Positions 1 through 8,453 of a stretch of 64,000 nucleotides of DNA are shown here, one piece after another. The position numbers and the translations under genes are program-made. The stretch spans positions 1,612,001 through 1,676,000 of the forward strand of contig NZ_KB894093.1 of the NCBI RefSeq assembly GCF_000374305.1, given 5' to 3'. The DNA is from Actinomadura flavalba DSM 45200 (GTDB lineage: Bacteria > Actinomycetota > Actinomycetes > Streptosporangiales > Streptosporangiaceae). Under the pieces are notes generated by a model that did not search any database, was not told where the DNA came from, and saw nothing but the letters and a program-made list of their open reading frames with translations. Every line of letters starts with the position of its first letter. Within the stretch, counting starts at the first letter, position 1.

Positions 1-2035
1 TGCCCGCGTCGGTTGTGTTCGCGCCCGGTGTTGCGGGGTCGGGTGCACCTGCGGCGGTCGTGGTGGCGTCGGACGTGTCCGTGCCGGGCGTTCCAGGGAG
101 GGGTGTTCCTGCGACGGTCGTGTTCGCGTCGGGTGTTGCGGGGTCGGGTGTTACTGCGGTGGCGGTCGTGTTCGCGCCGGGCATTTCGGGGATGCGGGTG
201 CTTGCGGCGGATGCGCTCGTGTCGGGGGAGAGTGTGCGCGCGCTGGAAGTGGCTGCGTCGGGTTCCGGGATGGGGGTTCCGGCGGGGGGCGTGGCCGTGG
301 CGGGTGCTTCCGGCGCGGACGGGGTTGCGTCGGATGGGCGTTCGGCGGCGGGCGTGCGTGTGTCGGTTGTGTCCGCGTCGTGGGTTTCAGGAGTGGGGGT
401 TCCCAGGCCGGGGGTGAGTCTTGCCGGGGTGTCCGGTTCCTCGTCGGGGAGGGGGGTGATTCCGGCGATGGGTGTGCCTGTGGGGCCGTGGGCGGGCGGT
501 GACTGCGGGTCGGTGGTGGCCGGGTGAGCGGAGGCGGGGTCGCTTTGGTGGGGTTCGGCCGGGAGGGGCACGCCTGCGCGGGGGGTGCCGGTGGGGCCCT
601 CGTGGGGCGGTTCGGGTGCGGTCGGGCGAGGGGCGTCGGAGGGCGGGGCGGGGGTGCCGGGTGCGGGCGGCGGGGTCGGCTCCGAGGTGGGGTCGTCGCT
701 GGGCGGCTCGGGTGTGACGGTGGACGGGGCTTCGGCGGCGCTCGGGTGGGGTGCGGGCTGTTTGCCGGGCGTGTCGGGATGCACGGTCGGCAGGCGTTGC
801 GTGTCCGCGGAGGTCGGTGAGTCGGGTACGTCGCTCAGTGGCGGCAGGGGTGCCGTCGCGGACGGTGTGGTGTCTGGGTGCGGGGTCTCGGCGCTCGCCA
901 GGGGGTTCGCTCGGGTCGCTTCGGGCGCCGGGGAGGTGCTTGCGGGCGGGACGTCGCTGTCGGGCAGGTCCGCTACGCCGTGGGGGAACTCGGAGCTCGG
1001 CAGCGGGTTCGCGCGGGTGACCGAGGAGGTGTCGGCGGTGTTGTCGCGACTGTCCGGCGCGTCGCTTGGGGCCGTGGTGCTGGGCAGCGGGTTCGCGCGG
1101 GTGGCCGGGGTGGTGCCGGGACTGTCCGGCGCATCGCTCGGGGGCGTGGTGCTGGGCAGGGGGTTCGCGCGCGTGGACGGGGGTGTGTTCGAGGGGGGAG
1201 CGGTGCGGGGGAGGTCCGGCCCGTCGCTGGGGGGCGCAGGCAGCGGGTTTGCGCGGGTGGCTGCGGGGGGCTCTGTTCCGTCTCGTGACGGTGTGGGGTT
1301 CGTGTCGGCTTGCGTGGGTGTTGTGGCGCTGGAGGCGGCTTCGTCGTTGAGACGTTCCGGCGCGGTGTGCGGGGGCGTGCTGGGCTGGGGGTTCGTGCGG
1401 GTCGCGAGGTCGGACGGGGTGGGGAGGCTGTAGGCGGCTGTGGTCTCGGACGGGGAGGCGGTGTCGTCCGGGGAGCCTGGCGCGTCGTTCGGTGCGGGGG
1501 TGGACGGGCGGGCGAAGAGGGTCGTGCGGGGGTCGTCCGGGAGTTCGGGGACGATCTGGGTGTCGAGGCGGGTTTCGGTCGACGGGGAACGGCTGGGGTC
1601 GGCGAACTCGACCGTGCCGCCGTTGCGGCGGGCGGTGGGGGCGGCGGGCACCGGGCTGGGGCGCGGGGGGTCTTCGGTGAGGTGGACGATGAAGGCGCCG
1701 GTGCCGTCGTCGAGGGCGGCGACGAGGGTGGCGAGGTGGTTCCCGGGGGCCAGCAGGAGGACGCGGGCGCCGCTCTCCAGCAGGCGTGCGACGGTGTCGC
1801 GGACGTCGGCGGACTGGGTCTCGGTGACGCGCAGGGCTTCGCCGTCGGGGGTGAGGACGGCGGCGAGCGCGGCGGGGTCGCCGGCGACGCGGCCCGCGAG
1901 GAAGGCGTCGAGCGCGGCCCGGTGCGCCTCCCAGCCGACCGTGCCGGCGGGGGCGCGCAGCCCGGCCAGGTAGGGCACGAGCGGCCCGTACTCGCGCTCG
2001 ATCCGCGCCCGCAGTTCGTCGTCCACCGCCGCCAT
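1..2035 (-). CDS. Long Pro/Thr/Ser/Ala-rich protein of unknown function (3' end outside window)
   Basis: Reading the minus strand from the ATG at 2035 gives about 678 codons with no stop before the left edge, so the C terminus is missing. The first ~130 residues look globular, starting MAAVDDELRARIEREYG and including a LLESGARVLLLAPG segment. The rest is low-complexity, rich in P, T, S, A and D, and almost certainly disordered. It holds six copies of an octamer close to TRANPLPS (minus-strand codons near 903, 1004, 1088, 1160, 1246 and 1390). No signal peptide or membrane segment is visible. I do not recognise the family. The gene is divergent from the pknG operon across a 322-base gap. The start is the first ATG with a plausible globular N terminus; its ribosome site is weak, so it could differ. 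The plus-strand ORFs here are shadows. Confidence 0.7.
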   Translation of the reverse strand, partial: MAAVDDELRARIEREYGPLVPYLAGLRAPAGTVGWEAHRAALDAFLAGRVAGDPAALAAVLTPDGEALRVTETQSADVRDTVARLLESGARVLLLAPGNHLATLVAALDDGTGAFIVHLTEDPPRPSPVPAAPTARRNGGTVEFADPSRSPSTETRLDTQIVPELPDDPRTTLFARPSTPAPNDAPGSPDDTASPSETTAAYSLPTPSDLATRTNPQPSTPPHTAPERLNDEAASSATTPTQADTNPTPSRDGTEPPAATRANPLPAPPSDGPDLPRTAPPSNTPPSTRANPLPSTTPPSDAPDSPGTTPATRANPLPSTTAPSDAPDSRDNTADTSSVTRANPLPSSEFPHGVADLPDSDVPPASTSPAPEATRANPLASAETPHPDTTPSATAPLPPLSDVPDSPTSADTQRLPTVHPDTPGKQPAPHPSAAEAPSTVTPEPPSDDPTSEPTPPPAPGTPAPPSDAPRPTAPEPPHEGPTGTPRAGVPLPAEPHQSDPASAHPATTDPQSPPAHGPTGTPIAGITPLPDEEPDTPARLTPGLGTPTPETHDADTTDTRTPAAERPSDATPSAPEAPATATPPAGTPIPEPDAATSSARTLSPDTSASAASTRIPEMPGANTTATAVTPDPATPDANTTVAGTPLPGTPGTDTSDATTTAAGAPDPATPGANTTDAG

Positions 2036-2357
2036 CCCGTTCGCCGTCCGGTTCTTCGTTGTTCGTCTCCGCTCAGGGGCGCGACTAACGTCTCACACCT
2101 CTCGATCATCTCCGTCCGCGTGCGGGGGACGTCTCCCACCTGCCGTCCCGTGCTTGGATCAACGTACGAGCACGGCCCGCCCCTCTGCGCACCCGAACAC
2201 GATTCTGTGGATAACGGTGCGAGGGTGGGGGCGTGAAGTGCGACTCATCCCGGTTGTTCGCGGGACAGCCGGATGACTTGTCTCCCAAAGTGTCACCGAT
2301 CACACTGAATCCAAGCCCGCCGGTGCACGCTGTAGTCGTCATGACCGGAGGGAGGAC
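2036..2357. other. Divergent intergenic region before the pknG operon
   Basis: This 322-base gap lies between the divergent Pro/Thr-rich gene and the first gene of the pknG operon, so it must hold at least two promoters. It is more AT-rich than its flanks around 2190-2330 and contains a DnaA-box-like site at 2206-2214. I cannot assign a -35/-10 pair with confidence. Confidence 0.6.
2206..2214 (-). promoter_or_regulatory. DnaA-box-like site TTATCCACA
   Basis: The plus strand reads CTGTGGATAAC at 2205-2215, a perfect TTATCCACA box on the minus strand. The same 11-mer recurs in the same orientation at 24819-24829 and 38360-38370. It lies between the divergent starts at 2035 and 2358. Confidence 0.5.
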
Positions 2358-3662
2358 GTGCTGGATCGGACGGGTGGCTCGGACGGGACGGACCGACACC
2401 GAACGCGGGGCCCAGTGACGGAGCATGGGACGAGCGGGGCAGGGGCGCCCCTGGGGCGGGAGGCGATCGACGCCTCCCTGCGAGGGTTGCGCGCGGACCG
2501 GGAGCGGATCTCGGCGGCGCTGCTCGATCTGGACGGGCATGACGGGTTCCGGCTGCTGGACGGCGCGTCGCTGGAAGGCGAGACGTGGCGCCGCTGGAAC
2601 GAGGTGCAGGACCGGGTGGCGCTGCTATGGCGGCTGTTCGCCGAGTACCAGCGGGTGCTGGACGAGGCCGTGGCGGTGCGGGCGCGGCGGTCCAGGCCGG
2701 ACGCGGACGACCTCGCGACGCTGACGCGGCTGCTGACGGGCGACGCGGTGGAGATGCCGGGCGGGGAGATCCCGCTGGAGCAGCGGACGTTGCTGGGCCC
2801 GCCGGTGGAGCGGGTGACGCTGCGGGAGGCCGTGGCGCGGATGTCGGAGGCGTTCGAGCGCGCAGCGGCGGTGATCGCGGCGGCGGACGCGGCGTGGACG
2901 GCGCTGCTGGTGCCGCTGGAGGCGGCCGAGGAGGCGTGGCGGGAGACGGCGCGGCTGGCGCAGCGGCTGGGGGCGGGCCGCGACCCGGTGCTGGACCGGC
3001 TGGGGCGGGAGCTGACCGCGCTGGGGCGGACGGTGCGCACCGACCCGCTGTCGCAGGTGCGGGACGGCGTCGCGGACACGGCGCGGCTGGACGGCGTGCG
3101 CGGGGAGCTGACGCGGCGCCGGGACGAGCTGATGGCGGCGGTGGAGGTCCGCGACGGGTACGACGCGCGGACGCGGGAGCTGGCGGCGCTGATCGGCGCG
3201 GTGGCGGACGCGGAGGAGGAGGCGCGGCGGGCGCGGACGACCGTCGTCGTCAAGATCGTGGACCCGGGGGTGCCGGAGGCGTCGCCGGTGGCGGCGGCGC
3301 TGGGCGACCGGCTCGTCGCGCTGGACGCGCTGCGGACGTCGGGGCGGTGGAGCGACGTCGCGGCGCGGGTCGCCGACCTGGACCGCGCGGCGCGGGCCGC
3401 GCTGGCGAGCGCGAACGAGCACCGCGCGCTCAGCACCGGGCTGTTGGACCGGCGCGCCGAGCTGCGCGGGCGGCTCGGCGCGTATCAGGCGAAGGCGGCG
3501 CGGCTCGGCCTGGTCGAGGACGACGAGCTGACCCGGCTGCACGCCGCCGCGAAAGACCTGTTGTGGTCAGCACCGTGCGATTTGCGGCGCGCGACCGCCG
3601 CCGTGGCGCAGTATCAGCGTGCGATCAACGCCGCCGAGACGGGAACGGGGACGCGCCGATGA
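2358..3662 (+). CDS. Alpha-helical protein of unknown function, first gene of the pknG operon
   Basis: The product is 434 residues. The GTG start at 2358 follows a strong ribosome site (GGAGGGAGG, 2347-2355); a GTG at 2415 is a weaker alternative. The sequence is soluble, rich in E, R, A and L, with long heptad-like helices over residues ~30-300 and ~330-430, so extended coiled coil or stacked helices are likely. There is no signal peptide, membrane segment or catalytic motif I recognise. It ends in an ATGA overlap (3659-3662) with pknG, so the two are translationally coupled. Comparable uncharacterised genes precede pknG in other actinomycetes; a scaffold or partner role for the kinase is inference only. 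Confidence 0.75.
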   Translation: MLDRTGGSDGTDRHRTRGPVTEHGTSGAGAPLGREAIDASLRGLRADRERISAALLDLDGHDGFRLLDGASLEGETWRRWNEVQDRVALLWRLFAEYQRVLDEAVAVRARRSRPDADDLATLTRLLTGDAVEMPGGEIPLEQRTLLGPPVERVTLREAVARMSEAFERAAAVIAAADAAWTALLVPLEAAEEAWRETARLAQRLGAGRDPVLDRLGRELTALGRTVRTDPLSQVRDGVADTARLDGVRGELTRRRDELMAAVEVRDGYDARTRELAALIGAVADAEEEARRARTTVVVKIVDPGVPEASPVAAALGDRLVALDALRTSGRWSDVAARVADLDRAARAALASANEHRALSTGLLDRRAELRGRLGAYQAKAARLGLVEDDELTRLHAAAKDLLWSAPCDLRRATAAVAQYQRAINAAETGTGTRR

Positions 3663-6541
3663 CCGAGCAGTGCGCCCAGGACGGCTGCGACGGCGCCATC
3701 ACCGACGGCTTCTGCCAAGTCTGCGGCCTCGCCCCCCTCCCTCAGCCGGGCCGACCTTCGCCGGCTTCGTACGAATCGCAAGGTTCGGCAGCTTCGCAGG
3801 GCCAGCCCACCCCGAGCACCCCCGCCGCACCGAACCCCGCCGATCCGTACGGCTCCCACCCCGCCCAAGGTTCACCCACTCCACCCGACTCGTCCGCGCA
3901 ACGCGGCTCGTCCGCTCCGGGCGAATCGTCCCCGGCGGGAAATTCGCCCGCGTCGGGTGGCTCATCCGCGCAGGGTGGTTCGTCCGCTTCGGGTGGGCGG
4001 GGGTCGTTTGGGTTCAGTGCTGCTGGGCGGGTGTGTGGGCAGGCCGGGTGTGGGGGGATCGTCGAGGGCGGGTTCTGTGGGGAGTGCGGGCTCGCCCCGG
4101 TGGCCGTGCCCGTCGTGGAGGTCAAGGCGGGCAGGTGCGCGCAGCCCGGGTGCGGCGGGGAGGTCACCGACGGGTTCTGCGCGTCGTGCGGCATGGCGCC
4201 GGTGTCGGCCGGGGCGGTCGAGACGTGCGGCGAGGACGGCTGCGGCGGCGTCCTCGTGGACGGCGCCTGCCAGACGTGCGGCGAGGCCGTCCGGGCCGTG
4301 ACGCCCGCGCCGGACGCGCGCTGCCCCCGCCAGGGATGCGACGGCGTCCTCAGCGACGGCGTCTGCGCGAGCTGCGGCCTCACACCGGTCGGGGACGCGG
4401 CGGGGCAGGCAGCTCCGGTGGCCGTGCCGGTCGGGTCGGCGGCCTCGGTGCCGCATCCGCGCACCGGCGCCACCTGGCCGGACGGGGGAGGGTCGCGGGG
4501 CTCCACCGGGTCGTCGCGGGCGCGGCGCGGCATGCTCGGGGCCGGGCTCGTCGAGGTGCCGCCGGTGCCCTACCGCGACCCGGCGTCGGCCGTGATGGCG
4601 AACCCGGAGGTCCCGGAGGCGCGCCGGTTCTGTAGCCGCTGCGACGCCGAGGTCGGCCGCGCCCGCGACGGGCGGCCGGGCCGGACCGAGGGGTTCTGCC
4701 GCAACTGCGGGCACGCGTTCTCGTTCGCGCCGAAGCTGAAGCGCGGCGACATGGTCGCGGGCCAGTACGAGGTGCTCGGCTGCCTGGCGCACGGCGGTCT
4801 CGGCTGGGTGTATCTGGCGCGCGACCGGGTGCTCGGCTACCGGTGGGTGGTGCTGAAGGGCCTGCTGGACACCGGCGACGCCGACTCGCGGTCGGCCGCG
4901 ACGGCCGAGCGGGCGTTCCTGGCCGAGGTCGAGCACCCCAACATCGTGAAGATCTACAACTTCGCGCGGCACGAGGGCGCCGGCTACATCGTCATGGAGT
5001 ACGTCGGCGGCGAGTCGCTGAAGGAGATCCTGCTGCGCCGCCGCCGCGAGGAGGGCGGCGACGCGGCGCTGCCGCTCGGCCAGGTGATCGCCTACGGGCT
5101 GGAGGTGCTGCGCGCGTTCGGCTACCTGCACAACGTCGGGCTGCTGTACTGCGACTTCAAGCCGGACAACGCGATCCAGTCCGAGGAGCAGCTCAAGCTG
5201 ATCGACCTCGGCGGCGTCCGCCGCGCGTTCGACCGGGACAGCCCGGTGTTCGGCACGCCCGGCTACCAGGCGCCGGAGATCTCCGAGCGCGACCCGTCCG
5301 TCACGTCCGACCTGTACACGGTGGGACGCGCGCTGGCGGTGCTCAGCTTCCCGTTCCGCGGCTACACCGGCCGCCACCTGCGCAGCCTGCCGCCCCGGCA
5401 CGAGGTGCCGCTGCTCCAGCGGTACGAGTCGTACGACCGGCTGCTCCGCCGGGCCACGCACCCGATGCCCGAGCGCAGGTTCCAGAGCGCGGAGGAGATG
5501 GCCGACCAGCTCACCGGCGTGCTGCGCGAGGTGCTGGCCGAGCAGGACGGACGCCCCCGCCCCGGCCCGTCCACGCTGTTCGGCCCGGAGCCGCACGCGG
5601 CGGGCACCCCGCAGGGCGACGACGGGCCGGGCGGCGCGCTGGCGCCGCTGCGCGAGCGGGAGGCGGCGTCGGCGCTGCCGGTCCCGCTGGTGCACGACGC
5701 CGACCAGGCCGCCGCGTTCCTCGGCAAGCTCGGCGACCGCGACCCCGGCGACCTGGCCGCGGCGCTCGCGGCGGCGCCGACGCAGACGACGGAGGTGCGG
5801 CTGGCGCTGGCCCGCGTCCGCGTCCACCTCGGTGACCTGGACGGTTCGGGCAGGCTGCTGGACGAGCTGGGCGCCGAGCGCCCGGCCGACTGGCGCATCG
5901 TCTGGTACCGGGGCGTGCGGGCGCTGGCGGCGGGCGACGGCGCCGCCGCCGTCCGCGTCTTCGACGGCCTGTACGGGCTGATGCCGGGCGAGACCGCGCC
6001 CAAGCTCGCGCTGGCGTTCGCGCTCGAACTCCAGGGCGACCTGAAGGCCGCCGACCGCTACTACGAGACGGTGTGGCGCACCGACCCGACGCACGTCAGC
6101 GCCGCGTTCGGGCTGGCGCGGATGCGGCTGGCGGCGGGCGACCGGCGGGCCGCCGAGTCGGTGCTGGACCTCGTCCCGCGCATCTCCAGCTACTACGTGG
6201 AGGCGCAGCTCGCGGCGGTCGCGGCGGCCGTCCGGGACCGCCGCGCCGTGGACGAGGCCGCGCTGCACGGCGCCGGGCGCCGCCTCACCGCGCTGCGCCT
6301 GGACACCGAGCGCCGCGCCCGCTTCACCGCCGACGTGCTGGAGGCGGCCCTGGTCCACACCGCCGCGCATCCGGTGCCCGAGACGCCCGGCGCGGTGCTG
6401 GGCGTCGAGTTGCGCGACGCCGACCTGCGCCGCGCCCTGGAGGACACCTACCGCCGCCTGGCCAAGCTGACCGGCGACGCCGCCGAACGGCACCGCCTGG
6501 TCCGCGCGGCGAACCGCGTCCGTCCCCGGACGCTCTTCTGA
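3659..6541 (+). CDS. pknG: Serine/threonine protein kinase PknG with N-terminal zinc-ribbon repeats
   Basis: The product is 960 residues. Five Cys4 repeats of the form C-x4-C-x8-C-x2-C-G start near residues 5, 125, 160, 190 and 222; a Ser/Pro-rich linker separates the first from the others. The rubredoxin-like knuckle typical of PknG follows (C325/C328 and C347/C350). The kinase domain runs from about residue 367: glycine loop AHGGLG, lysine in VVLKG (about K399), catalytic DFKPDN (D499), and DLGG (D516) replacing DFG. A TPR-like helical region fills about 690-960. Mycobacterial PknG is about 750 residues, so the zinc-ribbon region is the extra part. PknG is a soluble kinase that controls 2-oxoglutarate/glutamate metabolism through FHA proteins (GarA/OdhI) downstream of GlnX/GlnH, and both partner types are encoded just downstream. 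The start at 3659 overlaps the previous stop. Confidence 0.95.
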   Translation: MTEQCAQDGCDGAITDGFCQVCGLAPLPQPGRPSPASYESQGSAASQGQPTPSTPAAPNPADPYGSHPAQGSPTPPDSSAQRGSSAPGESSPAGNSPASGGSSAQGGSSASGGRGSFGFSAAGRVCGQAGCGGIVEGGFCGECGLAPVAVPVVEVKAGRCAQPGCGGEVTDGFCASCGMAPVSAGAVETCGEDGCGGVLVDGACQTCGEAVRAVTPAPDARCPRQGCDGVLSDGVCASCGLTPVGDAAGQAAPVAVPVGSAASVPHPRTGATWPDGGGSRGSTGSSRARRGMLGAGLVEVPPVPYRDPASAVMANPEVPEARRFCSRCDAEVGRARDGRPGRTEGFCRNCGHAFSFAPKLKRGDMVAGQYEVLGCLAHGGLGWVYLARDRVLGYRWVVLKGLLDTGDADSRSAATAERAFLAEVEHPNIVKIYNFARHEGAGYIVMEYVGGESLKEILLRRRREEGGDAALPLGQVIAYGLEVLRAFGYLHNVGLLYCDFKPDNAIQSEEQLKLIDLGGVRRAFDRDSPVFGTPGYQAPEISERDPSVTSDLYTVGRALAVLSFPFRGYTGRHLRSLPPRHEVPLLQRYESYDRLLRRATHPMPERRFQSAEEMADQLTGVLREVLAEQDGRPRPGPSTLFGPEPHAAGTPQGDDGPGGALAPLREREAASALPVPLVHDADQAAAFLGKLGDRDPGDLAAALAAAPTQTTEVRLALARVRVHLGDLDGSGRLLDELGAERPADWRIVWYRGVRALAAGDGAAAVRVFDGLYGLMPGETAPKLALAFALELQGDLKAADRYYETVWRTDPTHVSAAFGLARMRLAAGDRRAAESVLDLVPRISSYYVEAQLAAVAAAVRDRRAVDEAALHGAGRRLTALRLDTERRARFTADVLEAALVHTAAHPVPETPGAVLGVELRDADLRRALEDTYRRLAKLTGDAAERHRLVRAANRVRPRTLF

Positions 6542-6572
6542 GCGTGCCCCGAAACCCGAGGAGTTCCCCCCG

Positions 6573-6626
6573 ATGAGCGAACCGGTGCGCCGTCTCCGGC
6601 GTCGGACGGACGGAGGCCCCCGTTGA
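6573..6626 (+). CDS. Possible 17-codon minicistron coupled to the VWA gene
   Basis: An ATG at 6573, nine bases after GAGGAG (6558-6563), opens a 17-codon frame rich in Arg. Its TGA (6624-6626) overlaps the TTG start of the next gene in a TTGA arrangement. The peptide resembles nothing I know. It may serve translational coupling or reinitiation at the weak TTG codon, or be chance. Confidence 0.3.
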   Translation: MSEPVRRLRRRTDGGPR

Positions 6627-7897
6627 GCGACGTCCCGCAGTTCGGTTTCACCGTCGACCAGAACCCCTACCTGCCGGCGGGCGGGCGGGAGATGCACGCC
6701 GTGCTGACCGTGCAGGCGAGCGGCGTCGCGCGGGCGTCGCGCGCGGCCGAGGTCATCGTGCTGGACGCGTCCGGGTCGATGTCGTACTCGGGGAAGATGG
6801 CGGCGGCCAAGGCGGCGGCGCGCGCGGCGGTGCACGCGATCCGCGACGGCGTCCTGTTCGGCGTGATCGTCGGCGCGAACGAGCCGCGCATGATCTTCCC
6901 GACGCGCGATGTCCGGCTCGTCCCGATGACGCCGGACACGCGGCGCAACGCGCTGGACGCGATCGGCCGCGTCGAACCGGCGGGCGGCACGGCGATCGGC
7001 GGCTGGCTGCTGATGGCGCACCGGCTGCTGGCCCCGCACGACGACGCCGTCCGGCACGCGATCCTGCTCACCGACGGCAAGAACCAGCACGAGACCGACG
7101 CCGAGCTGGACGGCGCCCTGCGCGCCTGCGCGGGCGCGTTCACCTGCGACGCGCTCGGCGTCGGCACCGACTGGGTCGTCGCGGAGCTGCGCAAGATCTC
7201 CGGGGCGCTGCTCGGGACGTTCCTGGACGTCCCCGAGCCCGCCGACCTGGAGTCCCGCTTCCGCGAGCTGACCGAACGCGCGATGGGCAAGGGCGTCGCG
7301 GACGTCGCGCTGCGCGTGTGGACGCCGAAGCAGGCGACCGTCCGGTTCGTGAAGCAGATGGTGCCGGTGCTGGACGACCTGACGCCGAAGGCGGCGCCGT
7401 CCGGCCCGCAGACGGCCGACTACCCGCTGGGCGCGTGGGGCGCGGAGGCCCGCGAGTACCACGTGTGCGTGCACGTCCCGCCGGGCGACGTGGGCCGTCA
7501 GATGCGTGCGGCGTGGGTGAAGCTGATCGCGGGCGACCGGGAGCTGGCGGCGGCGAACATCCTCGCGGAGTGGACCGACGACGAGGCCAAGGCGACGCTG
7601 ATCAACGGCCGTGTCGCGCGGCACACCGACCAGGGCGAGCTGGCCGAGGCGATCCAGGAGGGCCTGGCGGCCCGCCGCGACGGCGACGAGGACACCGCGA
7701 CGGCCCGGCTCGGCCGCGCGGTGCGGCTGGCGCGACAGGTCGGCAACGAGCAGATCTCCGGGCTGCTCGACCGGGTCGTGGAGGTCGTGGACGAGGAGTC
7801 GGGCACGGTGCGGCTCCGCAAGGACGTCGCCAAGGCCGACGAGATGTCGCTGGACACCCGGTCGGTCCGGACCGTCCGGACGCGGCAGGGGCGCTGA
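6623..7897 (+). CDS. VWA-domain protein of the pknG operon
   Basis: The product is 424 residues. It starts at TTG 6623, preceded by GGAGG (6612-6616); no ATG or GTG lies upstream in frame. The N terminus (VPQFGFTVDQNPYLP) leads into a von Willebrand factor A domain with a complete MIDAS start DASGSMS (D48) and, further on, TDGKN. A second beta-rich region follows, then a helical C terminus. There is no signal peptide or membrane segment, so it is cytoplasmic. VWA domains bind metal ions and partner proteins. Its place between pknG and the FHA gene suggests it acts in the same signalling pathway; its substrate or partner is unknown. Confidence 0.85.
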   Translation: MSDVPQFGFTVDQNPYLPAGGREMHAVLTVQASGVARASRAAEVIVLDASGSMSYSGKMAAAKAAARAAVHAIRDGVLFGVIVGANEPRMIFPTRDVRLVPMTPDTRRNALDAIGRVEPAGGTAIGGWLLMAHRLLAPHDDAVRHAILLTDGKNQHETDAELDGALRACAGAFTCDALGVGTDWVVAELRKISGALLGTFLDVPEPADLESRFRELTERAMGKGVADVALRVWTPKQATVRFVKQMVPVLDDLTPKAAPSGPQTADYPLGAWGAEAREYHVCVHVPPGDVGRQMRAAWVKLIAGDRELAAANILAEWTDDEAKATLINGRVARHTDQGELAEAIQEGLAARRDGDEDTATARLGRAVRLARQVGNEQISGLLDRVVEVVDEESGTVRLRKDVAKADEMSLDTRSVRTVRTRQGR

Positions 7898-7901
7898 TCC
7901 G

Positions 7902-8453
7902 ATGCCGGTCTGCCCGTTCTGTTCCGCGCCCCGGACGGGCGGGCGGTTCTGCGAGGACTGCGGGTTCAGCTTCAGCGACGGCCGCCCGCCCCGGCCGCTG
8001 CCGCCGGAGGAGTTCCCGGCGTCGCAGCCGCGCGTCCTGGCCCGCTGGTCGGTGACGATCGCCGCCGACCGGGAGTACTTCGCGACCGTGCAGGCCGAGG
8101 ACGGCCCCGACTCCGGCGGGCTCCGGTTCCCGCCGTACTGCCCGCCGCGCACCATTCCGCTCATCGGAGACAAGGTGCGGATCGGGCGGCGCAGCACGTC
8201 GCGGGGGCTGCTGCCCGAGATCGACCTGGGCGTCCCGCCCGCCGACCCGGGCGTCTCGCACGCGCACGCCGTCCTGATCGCGGTGCCGGAGGGCTGGACG
8301 GTCGTCGACCCCGGCTCCACCAACGGCACGACGATCAACGGCGGCCTCGACCCGATCCCGGTCAACACGCCCGTCCCGCTCCAGCCGGGCGATCGCGTGC
8401 ACGTGGGCGCCTGGACGACGCTGACGCTCAACCGCGCCGAGGAGGGCCCATGA
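7902..8453 (+). CDS. Zinc-ribbon plus FHA-domain protein
   Basis: The product is 183 residues. The N terminus has a CPFC...CEDC zinc ribbon, followed by a Pro-rich linker and a C-terminal forkhead-associated domain with the hallmarks RIGRRS, VSHAHA and STNGTTIN. FHA domains bind phosphothreonine peptides. GarA/OdhI are FHA proteins phosphorylated by PknG that inhibit 2-oxoglutarate dehydrogenase. This protein lacks the ETTS-type N-terminal phosphosite of GarA and carries a zinc ribbon instead, so it is related in role rather than an orthologue. The ATG at 7902 lies four bases after the VWA stop. The gene overlaps the next by ATGA (8450-8453). Confidence 0.85.
   Translation: MPVCPFCSAPRTGGRFCEDCGFSFSDGRPPRPLPPEEFPASQPRVLARWSVTIAADREYFATVQAEDGPDSGGLRFPPYCPPRTIPLIGDKVRIGRRSTSRGLLPEIDLGVPPADPGVSHAHAVLIAVPEGWTVVDPGSTNGTTINGGLDPIPVNTPVPLQPGDRVHVGAWTTLTLNRAEEGP

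Noticed and set aside
973..2139. A 388-codon minus-strand ORF near the left end
   Set aside because: Its Pro/Arg/Ser-only composition marks a shifted frame. The frame from the ATG at 2035 gives a globular N terminus and regular repeats without stops to the window edge.
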